Part shown: positions 51,423-59,970 of the stretch, piece by piece
Numbering within the stretch: the stretch's first letter is position 1
Layout: each line of letters opens with the position of its first letter
Assembly (NCBI GenBank): GCA_009917555.1
Contig: QZDX01000014.1
Span: 56,388-120,387 of the forward strand
DNA: 64,000 bases
Source of the DNA: a bacterium 1XD21-13
GTDB lineage: Bacteria; Bacillota; Clostridia; Lachnospirales; Lachnospiraceae
Direction of reading: 5' to 3'
Notes under the pieces: model-generated
Databases searched by the model: none
What the model saw: the letters and a program-made list of their open reading frames with translations, nothing else
Told to the model about the DNA's origin: nothing
Made by a program: the position numbers and the translations under genes

Positions 51423-52508
51423 ATGAAATTAGATATCGCGGTAATTCCGGGTGATGGAATCGGGCCGGAGATTGTGAGAGAGGCCAGAAAGGTTCTGGAC
51501 ACCGTAGGCGAGCGTTTTGGTCATGAATTGGCTTACACGGAGCTTCTGATGGGCGGCGCCTCCATAGATGTCCATGGAGTACCTCTGACAGATGAGACTA
51601 TCGAAACCGCAAAATCAAAGGCGGCAGTCCTTATGGGCTCTATCGGCGGCGACGCAGCCACCTCCCCCTGGTATCAGCTTCCGCCGGAAAAGAGGCCGGA
51701 GGCGGGCTTGCTGAAGCTTCGCAAGTCCCTGGGATTGTTTGCCAACCTAAGACCTGCCGTACTGTATGGAGAGCTTAAGAAAGCCTGCCCTCTGAGGGAT
51801 GAGATTATCGGGGACGGCTTTGACATGATGATTATGCGTGAGCTCACCGGCGGCCTTTACTTTGGAGAGCGCAGGACAGAGGAGATAGACGGTGTTCTGA
51901 CGGCTGTTGACACCCTTACATACAATGTGGAGGAGATCCGCCGGATTGCAAAGAGAGCCTTTGACATTGCGGGAAAGAGGAGAAAAAAGGTTTGCAGCGT
52001 AGACAAGGCAAACGTGCTGGATTCCTCCAGGCTTTGGAGAAAGGTTGTGGAGGAAGTTGCCAGGGATTATCCGGAGATTGAGCTCTCCCACATGCTGGTG
52101 GACAACTGTGCCATGCAGCTTGTGAAGAACCCAGGCCAGTTTGATGTGATCCTCACGGAGAACATGTTCGGGGATATTCTCTCCGATGAGGCCAGTATGG
52201 TGACAGGCTCCATTGGAATGCTTGCAAGCGCAAGTCTAAATGACACAAGGTTCGGCCTCTATGAGCCAAGCCACGGCTCCGCACCGGATATTGCCGGACA
52301 GGATTTGGCCAATCCCATTGCAACAATTCTTTCCGCAGCTATGATGCTTCGGTTTACCTTTGATCTAGACAAGGAAGCGGACGCAATAGAGGCCGCTGTA
52401 CAGCAGGTGCTTGCGGACGGCTACCGGACAGGGGATATCATGTCTGAGGGCTGCACAAGGGTTGGAACCGTTCAAATGGGAGACTTGATTGTAGAACGTA
52501 TCAAATAA
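51423..52508 (+). CDS. leuB: 3-isopropylmalate dehydrogenase
   Basis: A 361-residue NAD-dependent enzyme of leucine synthesis that oxidises and decarboxylates 3-isopropylmalate. [14 protein letters not shown] is the N-terminus, [15 protein letters not shown] (about 138-152) the substrate loop, [31 protein letters not shown] (about 220-250) has the catalytic Asp residues, and [16 protein letters not shown] the cofactor site. AGAAGGGATG-type site before the ATG. leuA, C and D are not next to it; ilvD and ilvB follow in the same direction. Confidence 0.96.
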   Translation: MKLDIAVIPGDGIGPEIVREARKVLDTVGERFGHELAYTELLMGGASIDVHGVPLTDETIETAKSKAAVLMGSIGGDAATSPWYQLPPEKRPEAGLLKLRKSLGLFANLRPAVLYGELKKACPLRDEIIGDGFDMMIMRELTGGLYFGERRTEEIDGVLTAVDTLTYNVEEIRRIAKRAFDIAGKRRKKVCSVDKANVLDSSRLWRKVVEEVARDYPEIELSHMLVDNCAMQLVKNPGQFDVILTENMFGDILSDEASMVTGSIGMLASASLNDTRFGLYEPSHGSAPDIAGQDLANPIATILSAAMMLRFTFDLDKEADAIEAAVQQVLADGYRTGDIMSEGCTRVGTVQMGDLIVERIK

Positions 52509-52510
52509 AC

Positions 52511-52650
52511 AGGGATAGTAAAGTCGCAAAGACACACAAGAGGAACTTTCATGAGTGTCCTTTCGAATGAAAGTTTCTCTCATTACATGTGTGTCGAAGT
52601 GACTTTACCCTTTAGTACTGTTGCGTAGCAACTTTAGATAGGAGGAGTAA
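52511..52650 (+). repeat. Structured element family A (copy 5), leader of ilvD
   Basis: Lacks the left stem. P1 GTAAAGTC (52518-52525)/GACTTTAC (52601-52608); P2 GACACAC (52531-52537)/GTGTGTC (52589-52595), perfect; P3 GAGGAACTTTCAT (52540-52552)/ATGAAAGTTTCTC (52567-52579). Terminal hairpin GTTGC-GTA-GCAAC, changed on both sides from GTCGC-GCA-GCGAC. Then AGGAGG for ilvD. The internal frame from 52551 ends after 25 codons. Confidence 0.9.
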
Positions 52651-52654
52651 GGAT

Positions 52655-54319
52655 ATGAAAAGTGATGCAGTAACAAAGGGAATGCAGCAGGCGCCCCACA
52701 GAAGTTTATTTAATGCCCTGGGACTGACCCAGGAGGAGCTTGACAAGCCCCTGGTAGGTATTGTCAGCTCTTACAATGAGATTGTACCGGGCCATATGAA
52801 TCTGGACAAGATTGTAGAGGCCGTAAAGCTTGGCGTGGCCATGGGCGGCGGAACGCCTATCGTGTTCCCGGCTATTGCCGTCTGTGACGGAATCGCCATG
52901 GGACATGTGGGAATGAAATATTCCCTGGTAACCAGAGATCTGATCGCCGATTCTACGGAGTGTATGGCGCTTGCCCATCAGTTTGACGCCCTGGTGATGG
53001 TGCCAAACTGTGACAAGAACGTACCGGGACTTTTGATGGCGGCGGCCAGAATCAATGTTCCCACCGTATTTGTCAGCGGCGGCCCTATGCTGGCCGGCCA
53101 TGTAAAGGGACAGAAGCGCAGCCTTTCCAGCATGTTTGAGGCAGTGGGTGCTCATGCGGCGGGCAATATGACAGCGGATGAGGTGCGGGAATTTGAGGAA
53201 AAGGTATGCCCCACCTGCGGCTCCTGCTCCGGTATGTACACGGCTAACAGCATGAACTGTCTGACTGAGGCTCTGGGTATGGGCTTACAGGGAAATGGAA
53301 CCATTCCCGCCGTATATTCCGAGCGCATCAAGCTTGCCAAGCATGCAGGTATGCAGGTGATGGAGATGCTTCGTCAGAATATCCGTCCCCGTGACATTAT
53401 GACTGAAAAGGCATTTTTAAATGCCCTCACTGTAGATATGGCTCTTGGCTGCTCCACCAACAGTATGCTTCACCTTCCGGCCATTGCCCATGAGGCGGGT
53501 GTGGATCTGAATATGGAGGTTGCCAATGAGATGAGCGCAAAGACCCCGAACCTCTGCCATCTGGCTCCGGCAGGTCCCACCTACATGGAGGATCTGAACG
53601 AGGCAGGCGGTGTTTACGCTGTGATGAATGAGCTGAATAAAAAGCAGCTTCTGTATACGGACCTTATTACGGTAACCGGAAAGACTGTGGGAGAAAATAT
53701 AGCAGGCTGTGAGAACCGCAATCCCGAGGTAATACGTCCCATTGACAATCCCTACAGTGAGATTGGCGGAATCGCCGTATTAAAGGGCAACCTGGCTCCT
53801 GATACAGCAGTGGTAAAGCGTTCCGCCGTTGTGCCTGAGATGATGACCCATGAGGGCCCGGCTCGGGTATTTGACTGCGAGGAGGATGCCATTGACGCCA
53901 TCAAGGGCGGAAAGATTGTGGCAGGAGATGTGGTTGTGATTCGCTACGAGGGACCCAAGGGCGGCCCCGGTATGCGTGAGATGCTCAATCCTACCTCAGC
54001 CATTGCCGGTATGGGCCTGGGCGCTTCCGTAGCCCTTATCACAGACGGTCGGTTCAGCGGAGCCTCCCGAGGAGCCTCCATCGGACATGTATCCCCCGAG
54101 GCAGCCGTGGGCGGACCCATTGCTCTGGTAGAGGAGGACGATCGGATTCGCATTGATATTCCAAACAATCGTCTGGAGGTCCTGGTATCCGATGAGGAAA
54201 TGGCAGCCCGGAAGGAAAAATGGCAGCCCAGGGAGCCGCGGGTAACCACAGGCTACCTGGCTCGCTATGCAAGGATGGTAACCTCCGGCAATCGCGGAGC
54301 AGTCCTTGAGATAAAATAA
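52655..54319 (+). CDS. ilvD: Dihydroxy-acid dehydratase
   Basis: A 554-residue Fe-S dehydratase of valine, isoleucine and leucine synthesis. The cluster cysteines are in [12 protein letters not shown] (about 117-128) and [19 protein letters not shown] (about 189-207), and [20 protein letters not shown] (about 455-474) is the C-terminal signature with the catalytic Ser. AGGAGG from the family A element serves its ATG. It depends on the Isc genes encoded 20 kb upstream for its cluster. Family B element and ilvB follow. Confidence 0.97.
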   Translation: MKSDAVTKGMQQAPHRSLFNALGLTQEELDKPLVGIVSSYNEIVPGHMNLDKIVEAVKLGVAMGGGTPIVFPAIAVCDGIAMGHVGMKYSLVTRDLIADSTECMALAHQFDALVMVPNCDKNVPGLLMAAARINVPTVFVSGGPMLAGHVKGQKRSLSSMFEAVGAHAAGNMTADEVREFEEKVCPTCGSCSGMYTANSMNCLTEALGMGLQGNGTIPAVYSERIKLAKHAGMQVMEMLRQNIRPRDIMTEKAFLNALTVDMALGCSTNSMLHLPAIAHEAGVDLNMEVANEMSAKTPNLCHLAPAGPTYMEDLNEAGGVYAVMNELNKKQLLYTDLITVTGKTVGENIAGCENRNPEVIRPIDNPYSEIGGIAVLKGNLAPDTAVVKRSAVVPEMMTHEGPARVFDCEEDAIDAIKGGKIVAGDVVVIRYEGPKGGPGMREMLNPTSAIAGMGLGASVALITDGRFSGASRGASIGHVSPEAAVGGPIALVEEDDRIRIDIPNNRLEVLVSDEEMAARKEKWQPREPRVTTGYLARYARMVTSGNRGAVLEIK

Positions 54320-54328
54320 ACAAGTTAA

Positions 54329-54436
54329 ACAGTAATATCACATACAATGCACAAATCGATTTACAGGCATACGAACGTGTGACAGGAAATTGATTTCATA
54401 AAGGTGTATTGGATGTGATATTACGGAACTTAAAAT
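54329..54436 (+). repeat. Structured intergenic element, family B (copy 3)
   Basis: ACAGTA head; outer stem GTAATATCACAT (54332-54343)/ATGTGATATTAC (54413-54424); inner stem AAATCGATTT (54353-54362)/AAATTGATTT (54387-54396); core ACAGGCATACG...CGTGTGACAGGAAA; tail TACGGAACT. Five consecutive outer-stem positions differ from copy 2 on both sides. Confidence 0.85.
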
Positions 54437-54453
54437 AAGATCGGAGAGAGAGT

Positions 54454-56139
54454 ATGCAGTTGACAGGATCAGAAATTATCATTGAATGCCTCAAGGAGCA
54501 GGGCGTGGATACGGTATTCGGCTATCCGGGAGGCGCAATCTTAAATGTATATGATGAATTATATAAGCACAGCGACGAAATACGGCATATCCTGACCTCC
54601 CACGAGCAGGGGGCTTCCCATGCGGCGGACGGCTATGCCAGGGCCACGGGAAAGGTGGGGGTGTGTATGGCAACCTCCGGACCGGGAGCCACCAATCTGG
54701 TGACGGGAATTGCCACGGCCTATATGGATTCCATTCCCCTGGTGGCTATCACGGCTAACGTAGGAAAGCCCCTCCTTGGCAGGGATTCCTTCCAGGAGGT
54801 GGACATTGCCGGAATCACCATGCCGGTGACAAAGCATAATTATATTATTAAGGATGTGGAAAATCTGGCTCCGTCCATCCGCAGAGCCTTTCACATTGCC
54901 AGAAGCGGCCGTCCCGGACCGGTGCTCATTGACGTGACCAAGGATGTGACGGCAAATAAGACGGAATATGAGTATCAGAAGCCCATGGAGGCAGAGCACA
55001 AGACAGAGACCATTCTGGAAGAGGATCTGGATCGCGCGGTATCCATGATCGCAAAGGCAAAGAGACCCTTTATCTTTGTGGGAGGCGGGGCAGTGCTGTC
55101 CGGCGCTTCTAAGGAGGTAGCAGCACTTGCTAGAAAGCTTCAGGCCCCTGTCTGTGACTCCCTTATGGGAAAAGGGGCATTTCCAGGAGAGGACCCACTG
55201 TACACGGGTATGCTGGGAATGCACGGCACAAAGGCATCCAACTTTGGTGTGACCCAGTGCGATCTTTTGATTACCATAGGAGCAAGGTTCAGCGATCGGG
55301 TAACGGGAGATGCCACTCGATTTGCAAGAAAGGCCAGGATTCTCCAGATTGACATTGACCCGGCAGAGATCAATAAAAATGTGATTGTAGACGCCAGCAT
55401 TATCGGTGATGTGAGGGAGGTTCTGTCCCGCCTGCTTCCCCGTATAGAGGAAAAGCAGCATCCGGAGTGGACGCAGCAGGTGGAGGCCTTAAAGGAAAAG
55501 CATCCTTTAAGATATGAAGAAAGCCGTCTGACAGGTCCCTATGTGGTGGAGGAGCTGTATCGTGTCACAAAGGGCGAGGCGATTATTACCACCGAGGTGG
55601 GCCAGAACCAGATGTGGGCCGCACAGTTCTACAAGTACCAGGAGCCCAGAACCTTTTTAACCTCCGGCGGTCTAGGAACGATGGGATATGGCCTGGGCGC
55701 CTCCATCGGAGCCAAGCTGGGACGGCCGGATAAGATCGTGATAAATGTGGCAGGAGACGGATGCTTCCGTATGAATATGAATGAGATTGCCACAGCAGCC
55801 CGCTACAATGTTCCCATTATTCAGCTGGTATTGAATAATCATGTTTTGGGAATGGTACATCAGTGGCAGACCTTATTTTATAACAGGCATTATTCCGCCA
55901 CCATTTTGGATGATCAGGTGGATTTTGTGAAGCTGGCGGAGGCTCTGGGAGCCGTAGGAATGCGTGTAACCAAGAAGGAAGAGGTGGCGCCGGCTTTAGA
56001 GAAGGCTATCGCTCTTGGCCGTCCTGTGGTCATCGACTGTATCATTGACTGCGAGGATAAGGTATTTCCTATGGTGGCTGCGGGAGCGCCCATTGAGGAG
56101 GCATTTGACGCGGAGGATTTGAAAAAAGCCGGTTCATAA
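54454..56139 (+). CDS. ilvB: Acetolactate synthase, large subunit
   Basis: A 561-residue ThDP enzyme joining two pyruvates, or pyruvate and 2-oxobutyrate, at the head of branched-chain amino acid synthesis. FGYPGGAILNVYDEL, SHEQGASHAADGYARATGKVG with the catalytic Glu (about 50), and the ThDP/Mg motif VAGDGCFRMNMNEIATA (about 431-447) are complete. The regulatory small subunit (IlvN/IlvH) is not adjacent. GGAGAGAG lies before the ATG. leuB-ilvD-ilvB run in one direction with family A and B elements in their two gaps. Confidence 0.95.
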   Translation: MQLTGSEIIIECLKEQGVDTVFGYPGGAILNVYDELYKHSDEIRHILTSHEQGASHAADGYARATGKVGVCMATSGPGATNLVTGIATAYMDSIPLVAITANVGKPLLGRDSFQEVDIAGITMPVTKHNYIIKDVENLAPSIRRAFHIARSGRPGPVLIDVTKDVTANKTEYEYQKPMEAEHKTETILEEDLDRAVSMIAKAKRPFIFVGGGAVLSGASKEVAALARKLQAPVCDSLMGKGAFPGEDPLYTGMLGMHGTKASNFGVTQCDLLITIGARFSDRVTGDATRFARKARILQIDIDPAEINKNVIVDASIIGDVREVLSRLLPRIEEKQHPEWTQQVEALKEKHPLRYEESRLTGPYVVEELYRVTKGEAIITTEVGQNQMWAAQFYKYQEPRTFLTSGGLGTMGYGLGASIGAKLGRPDKIVINVAGDGCFRMNMNEIATAARYNVPIIQLVLNNHVLGMVHQWQTLFYNRHYSATILDDQVDFVKLAEALGAVGMRVTKKEEVAPALEKAIALGRPVVIDCIIDCEDKVFPMVAAGAPIEEAFDAEDLKKAGS

Positions 56140-56190
56140 GAAAAAAGGGGTCTGTCAAAGCAGGAAAATGAAACAGGGAGTTTGGTGTTG

Positions 56191-57549
56191 ATGCAAAAGC
56201 GGATCAGGTGGTGGGTTTGGAGCCTATTTGCGGTTCTGATGATTTATGTGGGAATCTCCGTGTATTTTATGGATCATTTTTTCCCCAGGACCTCCATCAA
56301 CCACAGAAATGCGGAATTTTTAACCACAAGGCAAGTAAAAGATATGGTGATGCAGCAGGCCCGGGATTATAAGCTGGTATTAAAGGGCAGGCAGGGAGAG
56401 ACCGAGGAGCTGGCCCCTCAGAGTATGGGTGTGTCCTACTATGAAACGGATGCCGTGGACCAGATCAAGCGGATTCAAAATGGCTTTCTTTGGCCCAGAA
56501 TCTTTTGGCAGGCGGATTCCTATCAGCTGACCGCAGGAGTTACCTTTGATGAGGAGCAGCTTTTGGAGGCTCTTCAGGGGCTTCGGCTTGTGAATGAGGG
56601 AGAGGCGCCTGAAAATGCCTGGGTGGAGCTTACCGAAGAGGGATATGAGCTTCATGAGGAGGAGCAGGGCACCTGTCTGGATATGCAAAGTCTAAAGGAG
56701 CAGGTAAAGGGAGCTATCTCCAATCAGCTTCCGGAGCTTGATTTGGAGGAATCCGGCTGTTATCGTTCTCCTGGAATCACTGTGGAATCTGAAAAAATCG
56801 CTACCTTAACGGATCAGCTGGATCACTGGCTGGGAGCTGAGGTTACCTATGAATTTGGTCCCGAATCTGAGGTGGTGGACGAGAAGGCCATCAGTGGCTT
56901 TATTTCTCTTGAGGGCTATGAGGCTAGGCTTAACCCGGAGGCCGTATCTGCCTGGGTTCAGCAGTTGGCAGAGAAACGGGATACCTATAAAAAGGAGCGC
57001 CATTTTCGAAGCACTCTCCGGGGCGTTATCACCGTGAAGGGGGGAAATTATGGCTGGCAGATTGATCAGGAGGCGGAAAGTGAAGCACTGCTGGCACATA
57101 TCAATGAAGGGGAGACCATCGTAAAGGAGCCAGCCTATACCCAACGTGGGAAGCTATGGAGCTCCAACTATGATATTGGGGATACCTATATTGAGGTAGA
57201 CATGGGAGCCCAGCATATGTGGTTTTACAAAGACGGCAGTCTGGTAGTGGACACAGATGTGGTAACAGGAAATATGAGCCGCAGCTATGGCACACCGGCC
57301 ATTGTAGCATCTATCCAGTACAAGGCCCGCAATGCCGTGCTGCGGGGAGCCAACTATGCCACGCCGGTGAAATACTGGATGCCCTTTTACCGGAATTATG
57401 GTATCCATGATGCCAACTGGCGGGCGAATTTCGGAGGAGATATTTACAAAACCAACGGCTCCCACGGTTGTGTCAATACGCCGCCGTCCAATATGAAGAT
57501 TATCTTCGAGCAGGCAGAGAAGGGGACGCCGGTTATTTTGTATTATTAA
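56191..57549 (+). CDS. L,D-transpeptidase with peptidoglycan-binding domain
   Basis: About 452 residues, anchored by one N-terminal helix (about 8-26). A PG-binding-4-type region (about 60-310) precedes the YkuD catalytic domain (about 325-452), with the active-site Cys and His in TNGSHGCVNTPPS (about 430-442). It would form 3-3 cross-links in peptidoglycan or attach proteins outside the cell. TTG 56182, TTG 56188 and ATG 56191 are possible starts after GGGAG (56176-56180); ATG is preferred. It follows ilvB by 50 bp but its function links to cell wall, not amino acids. Confidence 0.9.
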   Translation: MQKRIRWWVWSLFAVLMIYVGISVYFMDHFFPRTSINHRNAEFLTTRQVKDMVMQQARDYKLVLKGRQGETEELAPQSMGVSYYETDAVDQIKRIQNGFLWPRIFWQADSYQLTAGVTFDEEQLLEALQGLRLVNEGEAPENAWVELTEEGYELHEEEQGTCLDMQSLKEQVKGAISNQLPELDLEESGCYRSPGITVESEKIATLTDQLDHWLGAEVTYEFGPESEVVDEKAISGFISLEGYEARLNPEAVSAWVQQLAEKRDTYKKERHFRSTLRGVITVKGGNYGWQIDQEAESEALLAHINEGETIVKEPAYTQRGKLWSSNYDIGDTYIEVDMGAQHMWFYKDGSLVVDTDVVTGNMSRSYGTPAIVASIQYKARNAVLRGANYATPVKYWMPFYRNYGIHDANWRANFGGDIYKTNGSHGCVNTPPSNMKIIFEQAEKGTPVILYY

Positions 57550-57550
57550 T

Positions 57551-57724
57551 AAGGAACTGAAATAGTCCGGCTAAGAAATATTTTCTGCTGGACGGTAAAG
57601 TCACAAGGACGCACGAGAGGAACTTTCATGAGTGCCCTTTCGAATGAAAGTTTCTCTCCTTACATGTGTGTCAAAGTGACTTTACCCTTTAGAGCTGTCG
57701 CGCAGCGACTATAATTAGGAGGAT
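57551..57724 (+). repeat. Structured element family A (copy 6), leader of serC
   Basis: Starts AAGGAACTGAAATAGTCCGGC. P1 GGTAAAGTCAC (57594-57604)/GTGACTTTACC (57676-57686); P2 GACGCAC (57608-57614)/GTGTGTC (57666-57672); P3 GAGAGGAACTTTCAT (57615-57629)/57644-57658. Left arm is shortened. Terminal hairpin GTCGC-GCA-GCGAC and AGGAGG for serC. Internal frame from 57628 has 28 codons. Confidence 0.9.
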
Positions 57725-57728
57725 AAAA

Positions 57729-58814
57729 ATGAGTCGTGTGTACAATTTTTCCGCAGGCCCGGCTGTGCTGCCGGAGGAGGTGCTGAAGGAAGCTGCTACA
57801 GAGATGCTGGATTACCAGGGAACGGGAATGTCTGTGATGGAAATGTCCCACCGTTCCAAGGTGTTTGAGGGGATTCTGAATGAGGCAGAGCAGGATCTTC
57901 GGGATCTCATGGGAATCCCGGACAACTATCGCGTGCTGTTTCTCCAGGGAGGCGCCCACCTGCAGTTTGCCATGATCCCTATGAACTTAATGAAAAATCG
58001 TGTGGCGGATTACATTGTCACCGGCCAGTGGGCGAAGAAAGCATTCAACGAGGCAGCTATCTACGGAAAAGCCAACAAAATCGCATCCTCCGAGGATGAG
58101 ACCTTTTCCTATATCCCGGACTGCTCGGATCTTCCCATCAGCCCTGACGCGGATTATGTATATATCTGTGAGAACAATACCATTTACGGAACGAAATTTC
58201 ACACCCTTCCCAATACCAAGGGAAAGCTTCTGGTATCCGATGTGTCTTCCTGCTTTCTTTCTGAGCCAGTGGATGTGACAAAATATGGTTTGCTGTACGG
58301 TGGTGTGCAGAAGAATATTGGTCCGGCAGGTATGGTGATTGCCATTATTCGGGAGGACCTGATTACAGAGGATACACTTCCGGGAACACCGACCTATATG
58401 AAATATAAAATTCATGCGGATGCAAACTCTCTTTACAATACACCCAATGCCTATTGCATTTATATGTGCGGAAAGGTTTTTAAATGGCTGAAAAAAATGG
58501 GCGGCCTTGAGGTCATGAAGGCGCGCAACGAGGAGAAAGCGGCAGTCCTTTATGACTTTCTGGATGAAAGCCGTCTGTTCAAAGGAACGGTTCGTAAGGA
58601 GGACAGATCGCTTATGAATGTGCCTTTTGTCACAGGCAGCACAGAGCTGGATGCAGAGTTTGTAAAGGCGGCTACAGAGGCCGGGCTTGTGAACCTTAAG
58701 GGCCATCGAAGCGTAGGAGGCATGCGTGCCAGCATTTACAATGCTATGCCCTTAGAGGGTGTGAAAGCCCTTGTGGAGTTTATGAAAAAATTTGAGGAGG
58801 AACATCATGTATAA
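57729..58814 (+). CDS. serC: Phosphoserine aminotransferase
   Basis: A 361-residue PLP aminotransferase making 3-phosphoserine from 3-phosphohydroxypyruvate and glutamate. The N-terminus VYNFSAGPAVLPEEVLKEA and GMSVMEMSHRSK are typical; GGVQKNIGPAGM (about 193-204) carries the PLP lysine, and GHRSVGGMRASIYNAMP is the C-terminal substrate loop. Its ribosome site is the AGGAGG of the preceding family A element. It overlaps serA by 8 bp. The pair gives phosphoserine; no serB is in the window. Confidence 0.97.
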   Translation: MSRVYNFSAGPAVLPEEVLKEAATEMLDYQGTGMSVMEMSHRSKVFEGILNEAEQDLRDLMGIPDNYRVLFLQGGAHLQFAMIPMNLMKNRVADYIVTGQWAKKAFNEAAIYGKANKIASSEDETFSYIPDCSDLPISPDADYVYICENNTIYGTKFHTLPNTKGKLLVSDVSSCFLSEPVDVTKYGLLYGGVQKNIGPAGMVIAIIREDLITEDTLPGTPTYMKYKIHADANSLYNTPNAYCIYMCGKVFKWLKKMGGLEVMKARNEEKAAVLYDFLDESRLFKGTVRKEDRSLMNVPFVTGSTELDAEFVKAATEAGLVNLKGHRSVGGMRASIYNAMPLEGVKALVEFMKKFEEEHHV

Positions 58815-59970
58815 ATACAAATGCTTAAATCCCATTGCCAGGTTTGGACTGGACCATTTTACCAGGGATTATAAAGAGGTGGAGGACCTGGACGAGACGG
58901 ATGCCATTCTGGTTCGAAGCGCCGCTATGCATGATATGGAGCTGCCGTCTAATGTATACGCCGTTGCCAGGGCGGGCGCTGGTGTCAACAATATTCCTCT
59001 TGGAAAATACGCGGAGCAGGGAATCGTAGTCTTCAACACGCCGGGAGCCAATGCCAACGGTGTAAAGGAGCTGGTTCTGGCAGGACTTCTCCTGGCCTCC
59101 CGTGATATTATCGGCGGGGTGAATTGGGTCCAGTCCGAGCGCCAGAATGAGGAGATTGCCCAGCTCTCTGAGAAGCAGAAGAAGCAATTTGCAGGTCGGG
59201 AGATTCTGGGAAAGAAGCTGGGAATCATCGGTCTGGGTGCTATCGGTGTTCAGGTGGCCAATGCAGCCATTCATCTGGGCATGGAGGTCCTGGGCTACGA
59301 CCCTTACATTTCCGTGGAGGCGGCCTGGAATCTGTCCAGAAACATCCGCCATATTACCAATGTGGATGACATCTATCGGGAATGTGATTACATAACCATC
59401 CATGTGCCTCTGATGGACAGCACAAAGAAAATGATCAACGGATCGGCTATTGAGAAAATGAAGGACGGGGTGGTGGTTCTCAACTTCGCAAGGGATCTTC
59501 TGGTGGATGAGGATGCCATGGTACTGGCCTTGAAGCAGGGCAAAGTAAAGCGCTATGTGACGGATTTCCCCAATCCAAATACGGCAGGAGCCAAGGGAAC
59601 CATTGTGATCCCCCATTTGGGAGCCTCCACAGAGGAGGCGGAGGAAAATTGCGCTCGTATGGCCGTCAAGGAGCTGCGCTGCTATCTGGAGCATGGCAAC
59701 ATCAGCAATTCTGTGAATTATCCAAGCTGCGACATGGGCGTTCCGGCTTATCCCGCCCGTGTGGCCATTTGCCATAAAAATATCAAGCATATGCTGAGCC
59801 AGTTTACCAACCTTATGGGCGAGGAAAATCACAATATTGCAAATATGACCAACAAGAGTCGCGGAGATTATGCCTACTCTATGTTTGATCTGGAGAGCCA
59901 GGCAAGCCCGGAGCTTATTCGGAAGCTGGAGGCCATTGACGGTGTGCTGAAAGTGCGGGTGATCTGCTGA
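58807..59970 (+). CDS. serA: D-3-phosphoglycerate dehydrogenase
   Basis: A 387-residue NAD-dependent enzyme that opens the serine pathway by oxidising 3-phosphoglycerate. RAGAGVNNIPL and NTPGANANGVKEL are substrate and cofactor contacts, LGIIGLGAIGVQVANAA (about 138-154) is the NAD loop, and HLGASTEEAEENCA is the late signature with the catalytic His. A short ACT-like C-terminus follows (about 315-387). ATG 58807 follows GAGGAGG within serC. Stop overlaps the DUF1015 start by one base. Confidence 0.95.
   Translation: MYKYKCLNPIARFGLDHFTRDYKEVEDLDETDAILVRSAAMHDMELPSNVYAVARAGAGVNNIPLGKYAEQGIVVFNTPGANANGVKELVLAGLLLASRDIIGGVNWVQSERQNEEIAQLSEKQKKQFAGREILGKKLGIIGLGAIGVQVANAAIHLGMEVLGYDPYISVEAAWNLSRNIRHITNVDDIYRECDYITIHVPLMDSTKKMINGSAIEKMKDGVVVLNFARDLLVDEDAMVLALKQGKVKRYVTDFPNPNTAGAKGTIVIPHLGASTEEAEENCARMAVKELRCYLEHGNISNSVNYPSCDMGVPAYPARVAICHKNIKHMLSQFTNLMGEENHNIANMTNKSRGDYAYSMFDLESQASPELIRKLEAIDGVLKVRVIC

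Noticed and set aside
14946..57724. CRISPR array or insertion sequences as the explanation for the repeats
   Set aside because: Repeat copies are widely spaced single units without spacers, without transposase and without terminal inverted repeats or target duplications that I can see.
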